A stretch of DNA of 10,004 nt from assembly GCA_024682015.1 (NCBI GenBank), contig JAIKZT010000073.1, positions 1 through 10,004 on the forward strand. The letters are read 5' to 3'. This document shows, piece by piece, positions 5,355-10,004 of the stretch. The number at the start of each line of letters is the position of its first letter. Position 1 is the stretch's first letter. Below the pieces are notes generated by a model that saw nothing but the letters and a program-made list of their open reading frames with translations, was not told the DNA's origin and did no database searches. The position numbers and the translations under genes are program-made. The DNA comes from Clostridia bacterium (GTDB taxonomy: Bacteria > Bacillota > Clostridia > Peptostreptococcales > Anaerovoracaceae).

Positions 5355-6320
5355 ATGAAAAAGTTGAATAGAAAAAGAATGACGGCAGCGGGCCTTCTGG
5401 CCGGCGCTATGGCGATGAGCGCGACGCTGTTCACGGGGTGCGAGAAGAACGTGCCGACGACCGTATACGGCCCGCCGGAATGGTTCGATCCCGACAACAA
5501 CGTACAGGACGACGTGTACGGTCCTCCCGAGTGGTTCAACCCCACGGATGAAGCGCCGGAGGACATCGAGATCGAGGTGGAGGAGCCCCAGAACGGCGGC
5601 GAAGCGGAGGGTCAGAACGGCCAGGTTCAGCAGCCGGATGGCGGTCAGCAGCCGGAAGGCGGTCAGACGAATCCTGCCGACCCCGGTCCTCAGACGGATC
5701 CGAATGTACCGTCTTACGACCCGAATCAGAACATTCAGGAACCGGCGTACGGGCCGCCCGAGTGGTACAATCCGATCTACGATCCGAATAACAACATTCC
5801 GGAGACGGTCTACGGACCGCCTGAATGGTTCGATCCCAACTACGATCCGGACGCTCCCGAGAACCAGGACGACGAGCAGGTCGAGGAGCCCAAGGACCCG
5901 CAGCAACCCTCAAACGGGGAAGAAGGCAGCACGCAGACCGGTTCGAAGAAAAAGAAGAGCGACGAGGACGACAACAAGCCCGCGCCGCAGGAACCTGCGT
6001 TTGACCCCGGCCAAAACCAGAACGTGGACGTCTACGGACCTCCCGAGTACTTCGGCCTGGAACCGGCCGAACCGGCGCCGGCGGAGCCGACGCCTGACGA
6101 GCCGGCTCCTGAAGAGCCTGCGCCGGCCGAGCCTCCTCAGCCGGACGTTCTGGTGCCGGAACCCGTACCGTTCGATCCGGAGGACAACCGCCTCATCTGC
6201 ATGTATGGTCCGCCCGAGTGGTTCAACCCGGATTGGGGGAAACCAATCGTGATCGAGGAGCCCATCAGGATCGAGGAACCCATCCCTGTTCCCACGGATC
6301 CGACGCTGGTGGGAGAGTAG
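5355..6320 (+). CDS. Repeat lipoprotein with six YGPPEWF-type motifs; probable radical SAM substrate
   Basis: No characterised function is known to me. The protein has 321 residues, starting at the ATG at 5355 (GAGG at 5343-5346, 8 bases upstream). It begins with a lipoprotein signal: MKKLNRKR, a hydrophobic stretch, then the lipobox-like LFTGC with C29 as the predicted lipidated residue. The mature part is low-complexity, rich in Pro, Glu, Asp, Asn and Gln, and likely unfolded outside the membrane. Six copies of YGPPE(W/Y)(F/Y) occur at residues 38, 55, 132, 153, 227 and 284. Copies 2-6 are preceded by (F/Y)DPx(N/Q/D)N and a few residues, giving a unit of about 18 residues. Spacers include a Pro-Glu-Ala stretch (237-263) and a KKKK patch (198-201). 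Its only other Cys is C282, just before the last motif (ICMYGPPEWF). The radical SAM gene starts 6 bases after its stop. From memory, Bacteroidetes rSAM/lipoprotein systems (TIGR04133/TIGR04134) carry a comparable CMYG-type motif, in one copy rather than six. Confidence 0.85.
   Translation: MKKLNRKRMTAAGLLAGAMAMSATLFTGCEKNVPTTVYGPPEWFDPDNNVQDDVYGPPEWFNPTDEAPEDIEIEVEEPQNGGEAEGQNGQVQQPDGGQQPEGGQTNPADPGPQTDPNVPSYDPNQNIQEPAYGPPEWYNPIYDPNNNIPETVYGPPEWFDPNYDPDAPENQDDEQVEEPKDPQQPSNGEEGSTQTGSKKKKSDEDDNKPAPQEPAFDPGQNQNVDVYGPPEYFGLEPAEPAPAEPTPDEPAPEEPAPAEPPQPDVLVPEPVPFDPEDNRLICMYGPPEWFNPDWGKPIVIEEPIRIEEPIPVPTDPTLVGE
5466..6224 (+). repeat. Six-copy YGPPE(W/Y)(F/Y) coding repeat
   Basis: The heptad copies lie at 5466-5486, 5517-5537, 5748-5768, 5811-5831, 6033-6053 and 6204-6224. 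Read as protein they are YGPPEWF, YGPPEWF, YGPPEWY, YGPPEWF, YGPPEYF, YGPPEWF. The six 21-base DNA words are all different: Gly is GGC, GGT, GGG, GGA, GGA, GGT, and Pro and Glu codons also vary. The DNA repeat is therefore old or not recently amplified, while the peptide is conserved. Spacing is irregular (10 to 67 residues between motifs). Confidence 0.9.
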
Positions 6321-6326
6321 CCGGCT

Positions 6327-7409
6327 ATGCGCAGGATCGAAGAAATAAAAACGGCGCATCTGTCGCAGCTCTCGGACTACATCGAAAACGATCTGTATAA
6401 GCGTCCGCGCCTGCGGCACCTGTTCCTGGAGCTCACGCTGCAGTGCAACGCGCACTGCTTCCACTGCGGCAGCAACTGCACGGAGCTGGCGGGCGAGGAG
6501 CTGAGCCTGGACGAATACAAGGCGCTGCTGGATCAGATCAAAGCGGATTTCGGCACGAAGGGCTTCATGCTGTGCGTCACCGGTGGAGAGCCGATGCTGC
6601 GAAAAGAGTTCTTCGACATCATGGCTTACGCTCACGAACTGGGCTTTGCCTGGGGGATGACGAGCAACGCGACGCTCATCACGAAGGAGGTGGCTCACCG
6701 CCTCGCCGAGGTGGGCATGTCGACGATCTCCGTATCCATCGACGGCCTGCCCGAAACGCACGACGAGCTGCGCGGCATGCCCGGCGGGTATGAGCGCGCC
6801 ATGCGGGGGATCCGAAACCTCATCGACGAACACGCTTTTCAGGCGGTGCAGGTGACCACGGTCATCAACCACCGGAACATCGACCAGCTGGACGCGCTGT
6901 TTGAGATCATGGACGGGCTGGACCTGGATTCCTGGCGGGTCATCAACCTGGAGCCCATCGGCCGCGCCCTGCAGAGGCCGGACCTGATGTGCACGAAGGA
7001 GGATTACCGGCGGCTGTTCGCGTTCATTCGCGAAAAGAGGCAGCAGGGATACCCGCTCGAGTACGGCTGCAGCCACTATCTGGGGCTGGACCTCGAGGCC
7101 GAGGTGCGCGAATGGTACTGGGTCTGCAACGCCGGCGTGTATACGGCCAGCATCATGGCCAACGGCGACATCGCCGCTTGCCTGGACATCGAGCGCACGC
7201 CGCTCACCGTGCAGGGGAACATCCGAAAGGACCGATTCAAGGACGTATGGGAGAACCGCTTCGAACTGTTCCGCCACGACTTAAGCGATCTGAACGAGAC
7301 CTGCCGCGCCTGCAAACACGCGCGCTTCTGCCGGGGAGACGCCCACCACAGCTGGAATTACGAAAAAAACGAGCCCATGGTCTGCTTTAAGGACATCCTG
7401 TTCGAGTAG
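6327..7409 (+). CDS. Radical SAM/SPASM enzyme paired with the repeat lipoprotein
   Basis: Radical SAM enzymes cleave S-adenosylmethionine at a [4Fe-4S] cluster to a 5'-deoxyadenosyl radical; SPASM members often modify ribosomal peptides. The protein has 360 residues. The SAM cluster motif is C40-x3-C44-x2-C47 (LTLQCNAHCFHC), with TGGEP at 85-89 and VSIDG at 136-140. The C-terminal SPASM region has C248, then C267-x12-G-x4-C285, then C326-x2-C329-x5-C335 and C353. The usual CX3C after C335 is absent (A339). It has only about 30 residues before the radical SAM core, so no fused RiPP recognition domain. The C-terminal text (CRGDAHHSWNYEKNEP) resembles my memory of the rSAM_w_lipo family TIGR04133. 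Start ATG 6327 has GGGAG (6311-6315) 11 bases upstream, inside the lipoprotein's last codons, so coupling is likely. The product is expected in the cytoplasm, acting on the lipoprotein before export. The reaction is unknown. Confidence 0.9.
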   Translation: MRRIEEIKTAHLSQLSDYIENDLYKRPRLRHLFLELTLQCNAHCFHCGSNCTELAGEELSLDEYKALLDQIKADFGTKGFMLCVTGGEPMLRKEFFDIMAYAHELGFAWGMTSNATLITKEVAHRLAEVGMSTISVSIDGLPETHDELRGMPGGYERAMRGIRNLIDEHAFQAVQVTTVINHRNIDQLDALFEIMDGLDLDSWRVINLEPIGRALQRPDLMCTKEDYRRLFAFIREKRQQGYPLEYGCSHYLGLDLEAEVREWYWVCNAGVYTASIMANGDIAACLDIERTPLTVQGNIRKDRFKDVWENRFELFRHDLSDLNETCRACKHARFCRGDAHHSWNYEKNEPMVCFKDILFE

Positions 7410-7420
7410 CGCCAAAGGCT

Positions 7421-7449
7421 TTGAGGATAGCATTTATTACACATAACGT
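7421..7449 (+). promoter_or_regulatory. Weak promoter candidate before the flavodiiron gene
   Basis: TTGAGG (7421-7426) and TAACGT (7444-7449) are 17 bases apart but the -10 matches only 3 of 6. The second box lies in the palindrome TAACGTTA (7444-7451), which may simply be chance. No terminator is visible after the radical SAM gene in this 60-base gap, so read-through is possible. Confidence 0.2.
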
Positions 7450-7469
7450 TACTTAAAGAAGGGATTTCT

Positions 7470-9269
7470 ATGAAAAAGCAGATCACCGAAAGCATTTTCT
7501 ACGTCGGCGCCAACGATCACGACATCGACCTCTTCGAGGGTCACTTCGACGTGCCCCTGGGCATGGCGTATAACTCCTACGTCATCCGCGACGAAAAGGT
7601 TGCCGTAATGGATACCATCGATCAGAGCAAGACCGAGGAGTGGCTGACGAACGTAGCCGCGAACATCAAGTGCAGCGCGCCGGACTACCTCATCGTGCAG
7701 CACATGGAACCGGATCATTCCGCGTCCATCGAGGCCTTCCTGAAGGAGTATCCGACCGCGACGGTCGTGGGCAACGCGAAGACTTTCAAGATGATCAGCC
7801 AGTTCTTCCCTGGCCTTGAGATCGCAAACAGGCTCGAGGTGAAGAACGGCGACAAGCTGAGCCTCGGCAAGCACGAACTGACCTTTATTTTCGCGCCCAT
7901 GGTCCACTGGCCCGAAGTGATGATGACCTACGATTCGTTCGATAAGGTCCTGTTCTCGGCGGACGGTTTCGGCAAGTTCGGCGCCAACGACGTCGAGGAT
8001 CCGGAAGGCTGGGCCTGCGAAGCCCGCCGCTACTACTTCGGCATCGTGGGCAAGTACGGCGCCCAGGTGCAGGCGGTCCTGAAGAAGGCCGCGGCGCTGG
8101 ACATCCAAATCATCGCGCCGCTGCACGGCCCGGTGCTGACGGAGGATCTGGGCTACTACATCAACCTGTACGATACCTGGAGCAGCTATCTGCCCGAGAC
8201 CGACGGCGTGGCGATCATGTACACGTCCGTCTACGGCAACACGAAGAAGGCCGCCGAGATGCTGGCGGCGGAGCTCGAAAAGCGCGGCGTGCCCAAGGTC
8301 GCCATCGCGGACCTCGCCCGCGACGACATGTACGAGTGCGTGGAAGACGCCTTCCGTTACGAGAAGCTGGTCCTGGCCACCACGACCTACAACGCGGAGA
8401 TCTTCCCCTACATGCGCGAGTTCATCAGCATGCTGGTGGAACGGGGCTATCAGAAGCGCACGATCGGCTTCATCGAGAACGGTTCGTGGGCGCCCACGGC
8501 CATGAAGGTGATGAAGGCGAAGCTCGAAGGCCTGAAGGACATCACGTTCACGAAGAACAACGTGACCATCCTGTCCGCGCTGAACGAGACCAGCACCGCG
8601 CAGCTGATGGCGCTGGCGGACGAGCTGGCGGAAGGTTACGAGAAGGTGGAGGCTCCGGAGGACAAGAAGATCGATCCGACGGCGCTTTACAAGATCGGCT
8701 ACGGTCTCTACGTGGTAACGGCGGCGGACGGTGGCAAGCAGAATGGCCAGATCGCCAACACCGTTTCGCAGGTCGCGAGCAATCCTTCCCGCATCGCGGT
8801 GAACCTGAACAAGGCCAACTATACGGCGGACATCGTGCGCAAGACCGGCGTCATGAACGTCTGCACGCTTACGGAACAGTGCCCGTTCCAGGAATTCCAA
8901 CACTTCGGTTTCCAGTCCGGCAGGAACGTGGATAAGTTTGCCGGCTATGAACACTACGACATCGCTTCCAACGGCGTGGCCTTCCTCACGAAGTACAGCA
9001 ATTCCTACATCTCGCTGAAGGTCTTCGATACCGTGGATCTGGGGTCCCACTGGATGTTCCTGTGCGACATCACCGAATCCGTCGTGCTGAACGGCGGCGA
9101 AACCATGACGTACGCCTATTATCAGAAGAACGTAAAGCCCCGCCCGCAGGAGGAAAAGAAGGGCTGGGTCTGCGACATCTGCGGCTACGTCTACGAGGGC
9201 GAGGAACTGCCCGAGGACTTCATCTGCCCGCTATGCAAGCACCCCGCCAGCGACTTTTCGAAGCTGTAA
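7470..9269 (+). CDS. Flavodiiron protein fused to flavin reductase and rubredoxin (FprA-Hrb type)
   Basis: Cytoplasmic oxygen (and possibly NO) reductase that protects anaerobes by four-electron reduction of O2 to water. It has 599 residues, against about 400 for a core flavodiiron protein. Domains in order: metallo-beta-lactamase-like diiron domain (about 1-245) with ligands H78, E80, D82 in HMEPDH, H146, D165 and H219; flavodoxin domain (about 247-392) with the FMN loop YTSVYGNTKKAA (251-262); flavin reductase-like domain (about 403-560); and C-terminal rubredoxin (566-599) with C568xxC571 and C586xxC589. All diiron and rubredoxin ligands are present. In Moorella, FprA and Hrb (flavin reductase plus rubredoxin) are separate partners; here they are one chain, which suggests NAD(P)H to FMN to rubredoxin to diiron electron flow in one polypeptide. 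Start ATG has GAAGGGA (7458-7464) 5 bases upstream. It is monocistronic, with a terminator after it. Confidence 0.95.
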   Translation: MKKQITESIFYVGANDHDIDLFEGHFDVPLGMAYNSYVIRDEKVAVMDTIDQSKTEEWLTNVAANIKCSAPDYLIVQHMEPDHSASIEAFLKEYPTATVVGNAKTFKMISQFFPGLEIANRLEVKNGDKLSLGKHELTFIFAPMVHWPEVMMTYDSFDKVLFSADGFGKFGANDVEDPEGWACEARRYYFGIVGKYGAQVQAVLKKAAALDIQIIAPLHGPVLTEDLGYYINLYDTWSSYLPETDGVAIMYTSVYGNTKKAAEMLAAELEKRGVPKVAIADLARDDMYECVEDAFRYEKLVLATTTYNAEIFPYMREFISMLVERGYQKRTIGFIENGSWAPTAMKVMKAKLEGLKDITFTKNNVTILSALNETSTAQLMALADELAEGYEKVEAPEDKKIDPTALYKIGYGLYVVTAADGGKQNGQIANTVSQVASNPSRIAVNLNKANYTADIVRKTGVMNVCTLTEQCPFQEFQHFGFQSGRNVDKFAGYEHYDIASNGVAFLTKYSNSYISLKVFDTVDLGSHWMFLCDITESVVLNGGETMTYAYYQKNVKPRPQEEKKGWVCDICGYVYEGEELPEDFICPLCKHPASDFSKL

Positions 9270-9307
9270 GGGCTTAGCCGAATAGGGAGTAACACTATAG
9301 AAGATCG

Positions 9308-9340
9308 AAACCGGATGGGATAGCTCCATCCGGTTTTATA
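9308..9340 (+). terminator. Intrinsic terminator after the flavodiiron gene
   Basis: AAACCGGATGG (9308-9318) pairs perfectly with CCATCCGGTTT (9326-9336) around a 7-base loop, and the stem runs into TTTTATATT. It lies 38 bases after the stop at 9269 and isolates this gene from hicAB downstream. The rest of the 215-base gap holds the hicAB promoters. Confidence 0.9.
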
Positions 9341-9373
9341 TTATTCGTAAATGGATATAATAACCATTATCGC

Positions 9374-9402
9374 TTGACATTGCCAATATGATATAGCATA
9401 AT
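9374..9402 (+). promoter_or_regulatory. hicAB promoter P1
   Basis: A perfect -35 TTGACA (9374-9379) and -10 CATAAT (9397-9402, 5 of 6) are separated by 17 bases, in A/T-rich DNA. The predicted start near 9409 gives a leader of about 75 bases before hicA that runs through the P2 operator. Confidence 0.7.
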
Positions 9403-9428
9403 ATATGTTAATTATGGAAATATGGAAC

Positions 9429-9457
9429 TTTACACACGTAATAATACGTGTTATAAT
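9429..9457 (+). promoter_or_regulatory. hicAB promoter P2
   Basis: TTTACA (9429-9434, 5 of 6) and a perfect TATAAT (9452-9457) are 17 bases apart, and the -10 is extended (TGT before it at 9449-9451). Transcription would start near 9464, about 20 bases before the hicA ATG. An in-frame ATG at 9422 lies upstream of this promoter and is not the gene start. Confidence 0.75.
9434..9451. promoter_or_regulatory. Probable hicAB operator: perfect inverted repeat between the P2 -35 and -10
   Basis: ACACGTA (9434-9440) and TACGTGT (9445-9451) are exact reverse complements around the 4-base centre ATAA. The site fills the P2 spacer, so a bound protein would block RNA polymerase. HicB antitoxins with a C-terminal DNA-binding domain repress their own operon at such palindromes; that HicB binds here is inferred. 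Confidence 0.6.
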
Positions 9458-9484
9458 GATGCTGGCTCAGAGAAAGGACAGTAC

Positions 9485-9676
9485 ATGAAAACCTCCGAGC
9501 TCATCCGCCTGCTGAAGAGGCATGGATGTTATTTATTGAATCATCGCGCGAATCACGATGTCTGGTTTAGCCCAACCACTGGCAAAACATTTCTTGTGTG
9601 GCGTCACAAAAGCAGAGATATCCCAATAGGCACGCTGAAGAGCATTCTGAATGCAGCAGGAATCAAGGAGGAATAG
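9485..9676 (+). CDS. hicA: HicA-family mRNA interferase toxin
   Basis: Small toxin with a double-stranded-RNA-binding-like fold that cleaves mRNA when free of HicB. It has 63 residues, the normal HicA size. MKTSELIRLLKRHGCYLL (1-18) is the typical first helix and turn. The catalytic-histidine region is RANHDVWFSP, with H24 at the expected position in place of the more common GSHHxF. DIPIGTLKSILNAAGI (45-60) is the family's C-terminal signature. The ATG at 9485 is chosen over the in-frame ATG at 9422 because AAAGGA (9473-9478) is 6 bases upstream, the earlier ATG precedes promoter P2, and the added residues match nothing in HicA. Codon use (TTA, TTG, ACA, AAT) and lower G+C contrast with the rest of the window, hinting at transfer. 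hicB follows after 2 bases. Confidence 0.92.
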   Translation: MKTSELIRLLKRHGCYLLNHRANHDVWFSPTTGKTFLVWRHKSRDIPIGTLKSILNAAGIKEE

Positions 9677-9678
9677 TC

Positions 9679-10004
9679 ATGGCGAAATATGTTTATCCAG
9701 CAGTATTCGAACCGGAAGATGGCATGTATAACGTAAAGTTCCCGGACCTTCCGCATTGTTTTACTTGCGGTAGCAATCTTCCGGAGGCGTTTGAGATGGC
9801 AGAAGATGCTCTGGCGATCGTATTGGACGATTATGAGAGGGAAAACAAACCGATTCCCGCACCATCGCAGCTCGGGGACATCTCTGTGCCTGAAGGCAAC
9901 ATCGTCAACTATGTTTACTGCGATACGATCGTGTATAAGAAACGATTCAGCAAACGGGCTGTCAAGAAGACGCTTTCCATCCCGGAATGGCTGAACGAAG
10001 CCGC
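9679..10004 (+). CDS. hicB: HicB-family antitoxin, 3' end cut by the window
   Basis: Antitoxin that binds HicA and usually represses the operon. The ATG at 9679 has AAGGAGG (9665-9671) 7 bases upstream and lies 2 bases after the hicA stop. The visible 108 codons have no stop. The N-terminal partial RNase H-like fold reads YVYPAVFEPEDGMYNV (4-19), then FPDLPHCFTCGSNLPEAF (21-38) and EDALAIVLDDYE (42-53), the classical HicB pattern. IPAPSQL (59-65) follows, then a beta-rich part. The last residues KKTLSIPEWLNEA match the start of the ribbon-helix-helix DNA-binding end seen in Firmicute HicBs, which would continue beyond the window. This supports autoregulation through the palindrome in P2. Confidence 0.92.
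   Translation, partial: MAKYVYPAVFEPEDGMYNVKFPDLPHCFTCGSNLPEAFEMAEDALAIVLDDYERENKPIPAPSQLGDISVPEGNIVNYVYCDTIVYKKRFSKRAVKKTLSIPEWLNEA

Noticed and set aside
5466..6224. Repeat read as a tandem DNA repeat or CRISPR-like array
   Set aside because: The DNA copies differ from each other, spacing is irregular, and the pattern exists only at protein level in one frame of a continuous gene.
5148..7277. Long antisense frames (252 and 455 residues) across the lipoprotein and radical SAM genes
   Set aside because: Their apparent repeats (for example GIEPFRR-like words) are only the reverse reading of the YGPPEWF coding repeat. No start signals were seen.
7449..9050. 533-residue open frame antisense to the flavodiiron gene
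   Set aside because: Same composition effect. It is Val/Leu/Arg/Asp/His-rich without domain features, while every flavodiiron ligand is on the + strand.
9422..9484. 21-residue N-terminal extension of HicA
   Set aside because: It spans promoter P2 and its operator, has no matching ribosome binding site, and HicA proteins normally start at the MKTSEL-type sequence.

Overview
The window looks like a chromosomal segment of a fairly high-G+C, anaerobic Firmicute (Clostridia-like, plausibly a gut member). The evidence is: strong AGGAGG-type ribosome binding sites, AT-rich promoters with near-consensus -35/-10 boxes, an acetogen-type set of folate C1 enzymes (Fhs, FchA, FolD), an oxygen-detoxifying flavodiiron protein, and a Clostridia-like short interspersed repeat. 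Taxonomy is inferred from style and gene content only. Every gene lies on the + strand. No tRNA, rRNA, CRISPR array or transposase gene was seen.

Layout. (1) 1-1158: 3' part of a D-serine ammonia-lyase gene (dsdA); its first ~65 codons lie outside the window. (2) 1159-1293: AT-rich gap with an inverted repeat and a probable promoter. (3) 1294-5277: a four-gene formate/folate cluster, fhs - fchA - folD - FocA-like formate channel, closed by a clear intrinsic terminator at 5308-5335. The gap between fhs and fchA holds a long GC-rich hairpin and a REP/REPIN-like inverted repeat. The cluster can bring formate in (or let it out), ligate it to tetrahydrofolate, and convert it through methenyl- to methylene-THF. 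The FolD lacks two of the three residues known to run the cyclohydrolase reaction, which explains why a separate cyclohydrolase (FchA) sits beside it. (4) 5355-7409: the most unusual unit, a Pro/Glu/Asn-rich lipoprotein carrying six YGPPE(W/Y)(F/Y) repeats, followed 6 bases later by a radical SAM/SPASM enzyme. This looks like a substrate-maturase pair, related in design to the rSAM/lipoprotein systems described in Bacteroidetes, with a multi-copy core motif. Its chemistry is not known to me. (5) 7470-9269: a 599-residue flavodiiron protein fused to a flavin reductase domain and a rubredoxin, a single-chain version of the FprA + Hrb pair of Moorella, ending in a strong terminator. (6) 9374-10004: a lower-G+C hicAB toxin-antitoxin module with two good promoters, one carrying a perfect inverted repeat between its -35 and -10 boxes; hicB runs off the window end.

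How the genes relate: the folate cluster is one pathway. The lipoprotein/rSAM pair and the flavodiiron gene are separate units that happen to be neighbours. hicAB looks like an acquired accessory module.
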